The notes under the pieces were generated by a model. It made no database searches, had not been told where the DNA came from, and worked only from the letters and a program-made list of their open reading frames with translations. From UBA5543 sp964464965 (lineage in GTDB: Bacteria; Bacteroidota; Bacteroidia; Chitinophagales; Chitinophagaceae), in the NCBI GenBank assembly GCA_964464965.1, contig CAYXHM010000007.1, forward strand, positions 124,001-188,000: a stretch of 64,000 nt of DNA, written 5' to 3'. Both the position numbers and the translations under genes were made by a program. Positions 18,645 to 26,595 of this stretch are shown in pieces; the first letter of the stretch is position 1; every line of letters starts with the position of its first letter.

Positions 18645-19351
18645 TAGTATCTATACATCAACCGAGTTATTTTCCATGGTTGGGCTGGTTGCACAAGGTT
18701 GTTCAATCAGATGTTTTTATTCTTATGAATGATGTGCAATTAAGCGATAGTGCTTATCAGCACCGCAACATTTTTCTTACAAAAGATGGACAGGAAAAAT
18801 ATTTGAATATAGCCATAAAGAAAAAAAAATATAAGGACGTATTTTTAAAAGACATAGAATTGTTACCTACGGTAAAGTGGCAGCTAGAGCATCAAAAGTT
18901 TTTGCAGCATAACTATGGAAAGCATCCATTCTATCAAGAAGTGATCGCGTACATTGAACCAATTTATTCTAAAGAATATAATACATTAGGTGATGTGCTT
19001 AAAGATGTGACAGAGTCAGTTTGGCAAATGTTTGATATTAGTACAAAGTTGATTTACCAGGATAAATTAAGTTATGATAGAGATGCTAAGAAAGGAAAGC
19101 TTGTTATAGACCTGGTGAAGGCAGTGGGTGGTGATACATATTTAAGTGGTCAGGGTGCCAAAGTATATACTGACGAAGATGACTTTACGGAAAATAAGAT
19201 AAAACTCCTATACCAGCAATTCGCGCATCCAAAATATGCACAACTAAATACGGGCAACAATCATGAAACTTTTAAACCGGGCATTAGCTGTCTTGATTTA
19301 CTTTTTAACATTGGTATAGAAAAAGCAAAGCACAAATTATATGAGCTATAA
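18641..19351 (+). CDS. WbqC-like family protein
   Basis: This 236-residue protein begins with the family signature IHQPSYFPWLGWLHKV and continues VFILMNDVQLSDSAYQHRN. WbqC-like proteins occur in O-antigen and antibiotic clusters with amino sugars. I know of no firmly established reaction, but the family is suspected to take part in acylation or aminoacylation of amino sugars. Overlaps of 4 bases with the PIG-L gene and 11 bases with the GNAT gene tie it to the same tailoring step. Confidence 0.85.
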   Translation: MIVSIHQPSYFPWLGWLHKVVQSDVFILMNDVQLSDSAYQHRNIFLTKDGQEKYLNIAIKKKKYKDVFLKDIELLPTVKWQLEHQKFLQHNYGKHPFYQEVIAYIEPIYSKEYNTLGDVLKDVTESVWQMFDISTKLIYQDKLSYDRDAKKGKLVIDLVKAVGGDTYLSGQGAKVYTDEDDFTENKIKLLYQQFAHPKYAQLNTGNNHETFKPGISCLDLLFNIGIEKAKHKLYEL

Positions 19352-19958
19352 TTTCACGGAACTTCCCAGCATAGAGACTGAGCGGCTGATATTGAGGCGT
19401 ATGACGATGGATGATGCGCAACACTTGTTTGACTTCACATCTAACCCGATCGGTAAGGAATATTTATCGTGGGACGCGCATAAAACTATTGAGCAGACTT
19501 ACGGCTTTTTGGCTATGATGGAAGGACGGCGTGTGAATAATGAGCCGGTACAGTGGGGTATAGAGTTGAAGAGCGAGAAAAGAATAATAGGAATCATTGG
19601 GTTAGCAATATATATGCCGGCACACAATAGGGGGGAATTTACATATATCTTATCACCCGACTATCTTGGTAAGGGCTATATGACAGAAGCAGCAGCTGCG
19701 TTCTTTCGTTTTTGTTTCGAAGAGATAAAGCTTAATAGACTGGAAGGTAAAAATGAAGAAGATCACATAGATACTCATAAAATAATAGAAAAACTCGGGA
19801 TGCGTAGGGAAGGTGTATTGCGGGATTTACTTTTTCAAAAAGGTAAATATAGAAACTATATCATGTGGTCTATACTAGCCAAAGAATACTATGAGAAGAG
19901 AGAAAATGAAACGAATTCACCTGAAAAATATTATAAAGTAGTTATTAATCCTGCATAA
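19341..19958 (+). CDS. GNAT family N-acetyltransferase (RimJ/RimL type)
   Basis: A 205-residue GNAT protein opening with IETERLILRRMTMDDAQHLF, the RimJ/RimL-type strand beta1. The acyl-CoA-binding region around YLGKGYMTEAAAAFFRF (residues about 112-128) contains a degenerate R/Q-x-x-G-x-G/A motif. A C-terminal KLGMRREGVLRD segment is typical. In this context it may N-acylate an amino sugar freed by the PIG-L protein; protein acetylation is the alternative. It starts inside the 3' end of the WbqC-like gene. Confidence 0.8.
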   Translation: MSYNFTELPSIETERLILRRMTMDDAQHLFDFTSNPIGKEYLSWDAHKTIEQTYGFLAMMEGRRVNNEPVQWGIELKSEKRIIGIIGLAIYMPAHNRGEFTYILSPDYLGKGYMTEAAAAFFRFCFEEIKLNRLEGKNEEDHIDTHKIIEKLGMRREGVLRDLLFQKGKYRNYIMWSILAKEYYEKRENETNSPEKYYKVVINPA

Positions 19959-19959
19959 T

Positions 19960-20355
19960 ATGGGTGCACTGAAGGTAGGAGATTTTGCAACCGCTACAAG
20001 AATATATACGGCAGAGGATGTACGCAGATTTGCTGAATTAGTTAATGATTTTAATCCAGTGCACTTTGACGAGGAGTATGCGAAAAAAACCATTTTTGGC
20101 CGACCTATCGTCCATGGACCTTTTGTCATAACTCTTATTACGTCTATTTTCGCATCTGAATTACCTGGACCGGGATGCATTTATATGAGTCAGGAGGTAA
20201 GGTACATTGCACCTGTGTATATAGGTGACGAAATCACAGCTCGTGTAGAACTGATAGAAGTTACGGTAAAAGGGCATTATGTACTAAAGACAGAATGTAA
20301 AAATCATGCTGGTGTACTAGTTATTACCGGGACTGCAAAAGCAAAAGTGGTGTAA
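19960..20355 (+). CDS. MaoC family (R)-specific enoyl-CoA hydratase
   Basis: This 131-residue hot-dog-fold protein is close to the minimal (R)-hydratase length. The hydratase 2 motif is intact: FAELVNDFNPVHFDEEYA near residues 25-42, with catalytic Asp31 and His36, followed by FGRPIVHGPFVITL. Known homologues (PhaJ) hydrate trans-2-enoyl-CoA, such as crotonyl-CoA, to (R)-3-hydroxyacyl-CoA. One base separates it from the upstream acetyltransferase and nine from the nucleotidyltransferase, so it belongs to the sugar operon. A plausible role is to make the acyl donor for an N-(3-hydroxybutanoyl) sugar (inference). Confidence 0.85.
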   Translation: MGALKVGDFATATRIYTAEDVRRFAELVNDFNPVHFDEEYAKKTIFGRPIVHGPFVITLITSIFASELPGPGCIYMSQEVRYIAPVYIGDEITARVELIEVTVKGHYVLKTECKNHAGVLVITGTAKAKVV

Positions 20356-20364
20356 AAAGATAAA

Positions 20365-21462
20365 ATGGAAAAAGCTAAAACAGAAAGACTGATAGAAAAG
20401 CTAATCATTAGTCCTGAAACCACATTGTTGGATGCGTTAAGCCAGATGGATGCTATTGACAGAAAATTGCTGTTGGTATTGAAAGACAACCTGTTCTTTA
20501 GCCTGCTAAGCATTGGGGACATCCAAAGAGCTATAATAAACAATCACCCTTTTGATACGCCCATAAAAGAAATACTGCGCCAGAAAGTAGAGGTAGGTCA
20601 TGTAGCTGACTCCAGGGAGCATCTTATGAAAGCTATGCTCAGTCATCGTACTGAATTTATGCCCATACTCAATGATACAGGTTTTGTTGAAGACGTAATT
20701 TTTTGGGAGGATGTCTATGAAACTGAAAATAAGGAAGTAAAGCAGGGGTTGAAAAATATGCCTGTAATCATTATGGCAGGTGGAAAGGGTACCCGTTTGA
20801 AACCTATCACAAATATTATCCCCAAACCATTGATACCATTGGGCGAAAAGGCCATGATTGAACTTATAATTGACAGGTTTTATAAGTACGGCGCTAAAAA
20901 TTTCCTCATATCGATTAACTACAAAGGGGAAGCAATCAGGCGTTTTTTTGATGACATGCCGGATAAGCCTTATTCAATAGATTGTTTTGAAGAAGGTAAG
21001 GCTTTGGGTACTGCAGGCAGTATGTATCTTTTAAAGGACAAGATCACCCAGACCTTCTTTGTATCTAATTGCGATATCTTAATAGACCAGGACTACAACG
21101 ATGTATTGAATTATCATAAGGAGAATAACAATGAAATGACCATCGTTGCGGCTATTAAGAAATACAATATTCCCTATGGCACATTGCAGACCACCCAAAA
21201 CGGTCTGCTGGAAGAAATAAAAGAAAAACCGGAGTTGGTGTATCAAATTAATTCAGGGGTATATATACTTGAACCACACCTGCTGAATGATATTCCCGAA
21301 AATGAGTTTTATAACATTACAGATCTTATCGAAAAAATCATGGAACGTAAAGGCAGGGTTGGGGTGTGGCCTGTAAGCGAAAAGTCATGGTTGGATATAG
21401 GAGACTGGAATGAATACCTGGAGAGCATGAAGTTTATGAACAAAACACAGGGGTTTAAATAA
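20365..21462 (+). CDS. Sugar-1-phosphate nucleotidyltransferase with N-terminal CBS domains (PtmE-like)
   Basis: Residues about 1-120 look like a CBS-domain pair and residues about 132-365 a nucleotidyltransferase: VIIMAGGKGTRLKPITNIIP is the NTP-binding loop and SNCDILIDQDYND the metal-binding region. This domain order is that of Campylobacter PtmE, which makes GDP-glucosamine in legionaminic acid synthesis. It would activate a sugar phosphate with NTP; the nucleotide and sugar are not fixed by sequence. Its last base is the first base of the amidotransferase ATG (TAATG), strong coupling with the acetamidino module. Confidence 0.85.
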   Translation: MEKAKTERLIEKLIISPETTLLDALSQMDAIDRKLLLVLKDNLFFSLLSIGDIQRAIINNHPFDTPIKEILRQKVEVGHVADSREHLMKAMLSHRTEFMPILNDTGFVEDVIFWEDVYETENKEVKQGLKNMPVIIMAGGKGTRLKPITNIIPKPLIPLGEKAMIELIIDRFYKYGAKNFLISINYKGEAIRRFFDDMPDKPYSIDCFEEGKALGTAGSMYLLKDKITQTFFVSNCDILIDQDYNDVLNYHKENNNEMTIVAAIKKYNIPYGTLQTTQNGLLEEIKEKPELVYQINSGVYILEPHLLNDIPENEFYNITDLIEKIMERKGRVGVWPVSEKSWLDIGDWNEYLESMKFMNKTQGFK

Positions 21463-22598
21463 TGAGTGCGTATAGGCAGTGTGCGGTTTCCGTTATGGAT
21501 AATATTGCTGACCCCGATATCACTTTTGATGAGAAGGGAATCAGTAACTACTACTACGAATTTAATGAAGCCTACAAACGTATGGTGCACGAGGGCGAAG
21601 AGGGTAAACGCCTTTTTGCTGAATTGGCTGAAAAGATAAAGACGGAAGGGAAAGATAAACCATACGACTGTATCATGGGCCTGAGCGGTGGAGTAGATAG
21701 TACCTATGTGGCGTATATAGCCAAACAATATGGTTTACGGCCACTGGCGGTGCATTTTGATAACGGCTGGAATAGTGAGCTCGCAGTTAAGAATATTGAA
21801 AATATCGTTCAAAAGCTGGGTTTTGACCTGCATACTTATGTAATAAACTGGGAAGAATTCAGGGACTTGCAGATAGCTTATTTAAAGGCATCTGTAATAG
21901 ATATTGAAGCTATTACAGACCATGCTATTTTTGCGACACTCTACCGCATGGCTGGAGAAATGGGTATCAAGTACATACTAAGTGGTACTAACGTGCAGAC
22001 TGAAGGGACCTTGCCTAAAAGTTGGATACATTCTAAGGGTGACCATGTAAATATAAAGGCAATACACAAAGCGTTTGGAACAGTGCCACTAAAGACATTC
22101 CCTTTTATGGATGCCAAAGTGAAGCGGTATTATATGGAGATAAAGGGGGTACATACTATTTCTATCCCCAACTATTTTGAGTATAATAAAGCGAAGGTTA
22201 AAGAACTGATACAAAAAGAGCTTGGATGGAGAGACTACGGTGGTAAACATTATGAAAGTATATGGACCCGTTTTTACCAGGGCTATATTTTGCCAACTAA
22301 GTTTAAGGTTGATAAGCGTAAAGCGCATTTAAGTGATTTGATCTTCAGCAAGCAAATAACAAAAGAGCAGGCTATAGAAGAGCTGGCAAAACCAATATAT
22401 GACCCCGAGGTTTTTAAACAGGATTACGATTTTGTTTTGAAAAAGCTGGGTTTTACAGAGGAAGAATTCCAGGCAATTATAGATAGACCTCCTGTTAGTC
22501 ATTGTGATTACGATTATGAAATGGCAGTGGATAAGCGTTATCCATTTTTAAAGCCTGTAAAGACACTGTACAGGATGATATTCCCGGTGAAAAAATGA
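21462..22598 (+). CDS. N-acetyl sugar amidotransferase (PseA/WbpG family)
   Basis: A 378-residue PP-loop ATPase with GLSGGVDSTYVAYIAKQ near residues 70-86 and the family segment LSGTNVQTEGTLPKSW near 178. WbpG and PseA use ATP and ammonia to turn an acetamido group into acetamidino on a bacterial sugar. The ammonia comes from a partner HisH/HisF2 pair, whose genes follow directly: 4-base overlap to HisH and then two bases to HisF2. A CYC-type cysteine pair near the C-terminus (PPVSHCDYDYE) is seen in the family and may bind metal. Confidence 0.92.
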   Translation: MSAYRQCAVSVMDNIADPDITFDEKGISNYYYEFNEAYKRMVHEGEEGKRLFAELAEKIKTEGKDKPYDCIMGLSGGVDSTYVAYIAKQYGLRPLAVHFDNGWNSELAVKNIENIVQKLGFDLHTYVINWEEFRDLQIAYLKASVIDIEAITDHAIFATLYRMAGEMGIKYILSGTNVQTEGTLPKSWIHSKGDHVNIKAIHKAFGTVPLKTFPFMDAKVKRYYMEIKGVHTISIPNYFEYNKAKVKELIQKELGWRDYGGKHYESIWTRFYQGYILPTKFKVDKRKAHLSDLIFSKQITKEQAIEELAKPIYDPEVFKQDYDFVLKKLGFTEEEFQAIIDRPPVSHCDYDYEMAVDKRYPFLKPVKTLYRMIFPVKK

Positions 22599-23212
22599 TA
22601 GCTGTTATTAATTACGGTTTGGGCAACCTTACGTCTATTCAAAATATGTTCAGAAGGCTGAGCATAGATGCTGTTATTACAGATGATAAGCAGAAGATAA
22701 GAGATGCCTCAAAAATACTGTTACCGGGTGTTGGTCATTTTAAAAAAGGGATAGCAAATCTGCATGAGAGTGGGATTGCCGACTTACTGCGGGAAGAGGT
22801 AATTGTAAAGGGCAAGCCAATATTGGGTATATGTTTGGGTGCGCAATTGATGACGCGACATAGCGAAGAAGGTAATGTGGATGGCTTAAGCTGGGTAGAT
22901 GCGGTGACGGTTAAATTTAATGAAGAGGTGCTTAATAATTTGCCGATACCCCATATGGGCTGGGCAGATATAAGGACCAATGCGGGGTGTGATTTATGGA
23001 ATGATTTGCCACCAGAACCAAGATTTTATTTTGTGCACTCATACCATTTCAGGTTTGATGATCCTGCGCAGGTGACGGCTACTGCTGATTATGGCTATGA
23101 ATTTGCTTGCGCTTTTCATAAAGACAATATTTACGGTACACAATTCCATCCCGAAAAAAGCCACAAGTTTGGGATGAAGATGCTGGAGAATTTTAATAAA
23201 ATAACCAGGTAA
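22595..23212 (+). CDS. hisH: HisH-type glutamine amidotransferase of the acetamidino module
   Basis: A 205-residue class I glutamine amidotransferase. The nucleophile is Cys80 in GICLGAQLM, and the His-Glu partners are in GTQFHPEKS near residue 188. It hydrolyses glutamine and releases ammonia. Sequence alone resembles histidine-pathway HisH, but no other his gene is near and it is locked between a PseA/WbpG-type amidotransferase and HisF2, so it most likely supplies ammonia for sugar amidination, as WbpG-HisH2-HisF2 does in Pseudomonas O-antigen synthesis. Confidence 0.88.
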   Translation: MIAVINYGLGNLTSIQNMFRRLSIDAVITDDKQKIRDASKILLPGVGHFKKGIANLHESGIADLLREEVIVKGKPILGICLGAQLMTRHSEEGNVDGLSWVDAVTVKFNEEVLNNLPIPHMGWADIRTNAGCDLWNDLPPEPRFYFVHSYHFRFDDPAQVTATADYGYEFACAFHKDNIYGTQFHPEKSHKFGMKMLENFNKITR

Positions 23213-23214
23213 GA

Positions 23215-23970
23215 ATGGCGCGGAGGATAAGGATAATACCTGTTTTGTTGTTGAAGAATGGAGGTCTGTATAAAACTGTATCCTTTAAGAATCCAAAATA
23301 TATTGGCGATCCGATAAATGCCGTAAAAATATTTAACGAGAAAGAGACTGATGAACTGGTATTGCTCGACTATAATGCCACAGCATATGGTAGAGGGATA
23401 GATTACAAAAGAATAAGTGAAATAGCCGGAGAGGCGTTTATGCCTATGGCTTATGGTGGTGGAATAAAGACGCTGGACGATGCTAAAAGGGTATTTGATA
23501 GCGGGTACGAAAAAGTTGTGCTGAATTCCGTGTTGTTTGATAACCCCGGCCTGGTAGAAGGAATAGGTAGCATATATGGCGCGCAGGCAGTAGTTGGTAG
23601 TATAGATTATAAGAAAACATTGTTTGGCGGCAATAAAGTACATGCTCAGTCAGGTGCGAAAAATACGGGCCACGACCCGGTTAGTTGGGCTGTAAAATTG
23701 CAGGAGTATGGCATTGGTGAAATAATGCTGAATAGCATGGACAGAGATGGTACGTGGAGTGGCTATGATATTGATATGGTAAATAAAGTGTCGTCAAAAA
23801 TAAATGTGCCGCTTATAGCCTGTGGGGGTGCGGGCTCTGTGCAGGACATGCAATCTGCTGTTAAGGCAGGTGCGTCTGCTGTAGCTGCGGGTAGCATGTT
23901 TATCTTTCAGAAAAAAGGAATGGGTGTTCTGATAAGTTTCCCCACAGGGGTAAATCTCAATTCCGTTTAA
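23215..23970 (+). CDS. AglZ/HisF2-type acetamidino modification protein
   Basis: The 251-residue TIM-barrel protein is HisF-like. True HisF has a catalytic Asp in the N-terminal CLDV motif; here the equivalent stretch reads RIIPVLLLKNGG, so that Asp is replaced by Leu. The second Asp survives in GSIDYKK, and phosphate-loop glycines remain in MAYGGGIKT and CGGAGSV. Loss of the first Asp fits a HisF2 protein that serves as an ammonia channel rather than a cyclase. Two bases separate it from HisH. Confidence 0.88.
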   Translation: MARRIRIIPVLLLKNGGLYKTVSFKNPKYIGDPINAVKIFNEKETDELVLLDYNATAYGRGIDYKRISEIAGEAFMPMAYGGGIKTLDDAKRVFDSGYEKVVLNSVLFDNPGLVEGIGSIYGAQAVVGSIDYKKTLFGGNKVHAQSGAKNTGHDPVSWAVKLQEYGIGEIMLNSMDRDGTWSGYDIDMVNKVSSKINVPLIACGGAGSVQDMQSAVKAGASAVAAGSMFIFQKKGMGVLISFPTGVNLNSV

Positions 23971-23999
23971 ATTAAATACAAACGTCTTTCTGATATACT

Positions 24000-25013
24000 A
24001 TGAGTAAAAGTAATTTACGTTTTGCACTGATTGGTTGTGGCAGGATAGCCAACCGCCATGCAGAACATATTAATAACATGGCGCAACTCGTTGCTGTATG
24101 TGATGTTGATAAAGACAAAGCAGATGCATTAGCCGGCCAGTATGGTGCCAAAGCTTATTACGATGTTGACGAGTTGTTGCATAATGAAAAAGATATTGAT
24201 GTTGCATCTATCTGTACACCAAATGGAGTACATGCGCAGCATAGCATTAAGGCGTTAAAAGCAGGCTACCATGTTTTGTGCGAAAAGCCACTTGCTACTA
24301 ATGTGAATGACTGTGGCGAGATGATTAAGACTGCTGAAATGTATAACAAAAGGCTGTTTGCTATAAAGCAGAACAGGTTTAATCCTCCTGTAGCAGCCGT
24401 AAAAGCAGCTATAGATGAAGGACGCCTTGGCAAAATATACAGCATTCAGTTAAGCTGTTTCTGGAACAGGAATCCTCAATACTATGAGAATTCATGGAAA
24501 GGAACTTTAGAGTTGGATGGTGGTACGCTATACACGCAATTTTCTCACTTTATTGATTTGTTGTACTGGCTGATAGGGGATGTGAAATCTGCCAAAGCGT
24601 TTATGGGCAACTACGATCATAAGGGTATAATAGAATTTGAAGATACCGGTGCAGTGATACTTGAGTTTTACAATGGTGCTATTGGCACTGTTAATTATAC
24701 TGTGAACAGCTATGGGAAAAATATGGAAGGCTCACTAACAATATTTGGTGAAAAAGGTACGGTGAAGATAGGCGGGCAGTACCTGAATGAAATGGAATAT
24801 CAGAATATAGAAGGATATAAAATAGAAAACCTGCCGGAAGGAAATAAGGCCAATAGTTATGGTAACTACCAGGGCTCTATGTCTAATCATGACCATGTGT
24901 ACAAAAACCTGATAGATGTGCTCAGTAATAATGCATCTATTTCTACCAGTGCATTTGAAGGGTTGAAGACGGTTGAGATTATTGATAAGATTTATTCTTC
25001 TGTAGGCAAATAG
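24000..25013 (+). CDS. Gfo/Idh/MocA family nucleotide-sugar C3 oxidoreductase (WbpB/GnnA-like)
   Basis: A 337-residue NAD-dependent oxidoreductase: Rossmann motif LIGCGRIANRHAEHIN near the N-terminus, the EKPLATN motif near residue 98, and KQNRFNPPV and SHFIDLLYWLIGDV in the substrate domain. Followed at once by an acyltransferase and a DegT aminotransferase, it fits WbpB (oxidation of UDP-GlcNAcA at C3) or GnnA (the same on UDP-GlcNAc). The product would be a 3-keto sugar for transamination. No 6-dehydrogenase (WbpA) lies in the window, so whether the substrate is a uronate is open. Confidence 0.85.
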   Translation: MSKSNLRFALIGCGRIANRHAEHINNMAQLVAVCDVDKDKADALAGQYGAKAYYDVDELLHNEKDIDVASICTPNGVHAQHSIKALKAGYHVLCEKPLATNVNDCGEMIKTAEMYNKRLFAIKQNRFNPPVAAVKAAIDEGRLGKIYSIQLSCFWNRNPQYYENSWKGTLELDGGTLYTQFSHFIDLLYWLIGDVKSAKAFMGNYDHKGIIEFEDTGAVILEFYNGAIGTVNYTVNSYGKNMEGSLTIFGEKGTVKIGGQYLNEMEYQNIEGYKIENLPEGNKANSYGNYQGSMSNHDHVYKNLIDVLSNNASISTSAFEGLKTVEIIDKIYSSVGK

Positions 25014-25015
25014 TT

Positions 25016-25480
25016 ATGGGTAATCCTGCTTTATACCAATCAAAAATTGTGAACGTAGATTTTGGCGACAATGTAAAAATTGTTGAGCCTGTAAATATAT
25101 ATGGTTGCAAAATAGGCAGCAACTGCTTTGTTGGGCCGTTTGTAGAGATACAGAAAGATGTCGTGATAGGTGAAAGGACAAAAATACAGTCACATACATT
25201 TGTGTGCGAGTTGGTGACTATTGGTAACGATTGTTTTATTGGTCATGGTGTCATGTTTATTAACGACCTGTTTGAGAAAGGCGGTCCAGCCGGTGGAGAT
25301 AAAAATTTATGGAAGTCGACAACGGTAGGCAATAAAGTGTCTATCGGCTCTAACGCTACTATATTACCTGTTAACATCTGCGATAACGTAGTAATAGGTG
25401 CAGGTGCGGTTGTTACAAAGAATATTAATACACCGGGTGTTTATGTAGGTAATCCCGCAAAAAAAATAAAAGATTTATAA
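25016..25480 (+). CDS. Hexapeptide-repeat N-acyltransferase (WbpD-like)
   Basis: This 154-residue protein is almost entirely left-handed beta-helix, with hexapeptide repeats such as IGSNCFVGPFVEI and VTIGNDCFIGHGVMFIND. The acceptor histidine is expected in FIGHGVMF. WbpD acetylates the 3-amino group of UDP-GlcNAc3NA with acetyl-CoA, and the position between the Gfo/Idh oxidase and DegT aminotransferase matches that pathway. An acyl group other than acetyl is possible given the MaoC gene in the same operon. Confidence 0.85.
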   Translation: MGNPALYQSKIVNVDFGDNVKIVEPVNIYGCKIGSNCFVGPFVEIQKDVVIGERTKIQSHTFVCELVTIGNDCFIGHGVMFINDLFEKGGPAGGDKNLWKSTTVGNKVSIGSNATILPVNICDNVVIGAGAVVTKNINTPGVYVGNPAKKIKDL

Positions 25481-25486
25481 GACTAT

Positions 25487-26590
25487 ATGCAAGTCCCATT
25501 TGTTGATTTAAAAACCCAATACCACAGTATAAAGCCTGAGATAGATAATGCAATACAAAGCGTCATTGCTAAAACTGCATTTATCAGTGGTGAATACGCA
25601 AAAGAGTTTGAGCAGAAATTTGCAGAACTATACGGTGTAAAGCATGTAATAGGATGTGGTAATGGCACTGATTCGCTTTATATCATCATGAAAATGTTGG
25701 GTATAGGTGCGGGTGATGAAGTAATAACTGCGGGTAATAGCTGGATTTCAAGTTCTGAAACAATTACACAGGTAGGTGCAAAACCTGTATTTACCGATAC
25801 GGATAATGTGTACATGAGCATGAGTGGGGAAGCTGTTGCAAAAGCAGTTACAGCAAAAACAAAAGCTGTAATTGTAGTGCATTTGCATGGCCAGATGGCC
25901 GATATGGACGGTATACAAAAAGTTTGCAAAGAGCATAACTTATACCTTATAGAAGATTGTGCCCAGTCACATTTTTCTGAATATAATGGAAAGAGGGCCG
26001 CTACTATGGGCATTGCAGGTAGCTTTAGCTTTTACCCGGGCAAGAACCTGGGTGCGTATGGCGATGCGGGTTGCATTGTTACCAACGATGATGAACTGGC
26101 GAAAAAATGCAGGATGTATGCTAATCACGGTTCATTAAAAAAACACCAGCATGAAATGGAAGGCATAAACAGTCGCCTGGATGGGCTGCAAGGTGCCGTT
26201 CTTACGGCAAAGCTGCCACATATATTACAGTGGACAGAACAACGTATTGCTAATGCTGCCTTATACAATAAATACCTTGCGGATGTGTCGGCTATAAGTT
26301 TACCTGTTGCACGTCCCGGCACAAAACATACATATCACCTGTATATGATCAGAGCTCAGAAAAGAGATGCTTTGAAAACTTATTTACAGGAAAAGGGAAT
26401 TGAAACTGCTATTCACTATCCGGTTGCTTTGCCCAATTTATCAGTTTACAATTATCTGGGTGTTACACCGTCAGATTTCCCGGTTGCTACAGCCTTACAG
26501 GACGAAGTATTATCCCTGCCTATGTATCCTGAATTGGGCGAAGGTGCGATAAAATACGTTGCAGATTGTATCCGTGAATTTTATCAATAA
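25487..26590 (+). CDS. DegT/DnrJ/EryC1/StrS aminotransferase (WbpE-like)
   Basis: The 367-residue PLP enzyme has GCGNGTDSLYIIMKML near residue 50, LIEDCAQSHFSEYNGK near 155, and the PLP lysine in SFSFYPGKNLGAYGDAG (about residue 184). Sugar aminotransferases of this family move an amino group from glutamate to a keto sugar. With the preceding oxidase and acyltransferase it forms a three-step oxidise/aminate/acylate set that would install an N-acylated 3-amino group on a UDP-sugar. Confidence 0.9.
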   Translation: MQVPFVDLKTQYHSIKPEIDNAIQSVIAKTAFISGEYAKEFEQKFAELYGVKHVIGCGNGTDSLYIIMKMLGIGAGDEVITAGNSWISSSETITQVGAKPVFTDTDNVYMSMSGEAVAKAVTAKTKAVIVVHLHGQMADMDGIQKVCKEHNLYLIEDCAQSHFSEYNGKRAATMGIAGSFSFYPGKNLGAYGDAGCIVTNDDELAKKCRMYANHGSLKKHQHEMEGINSRLDGLQGAVLTAKLPHILQWTEQRIANAALYNKYLADVSAISLPVARPGTKHTYHLYMIRAQKRDALKTYLQEKGIETAIHYPVALPNLSVYNYLGVTPSDFPVATALQDEVLSLPMYPELGEGAIKYVADCIREFYQ

Positions 26591-26595
26591 GTTTA

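Noticed and set aside
20365..22598. A complete legionaminic acid pathway
   Set aside because: Only PtmE-like and amidotransferase-like genes are present. No nonulosonate synthase, CMP transferase or UDP/GDP-sugar hydrolase was found in the window.
22595..23970. HisH and HisF read as part of histidine biosynthesis
   Set aside because: No other his gene is nearby, the genes are locked to a PP-loop sugar amidotransferase, and the HisF-like protein lacks the first catalytic Asp.
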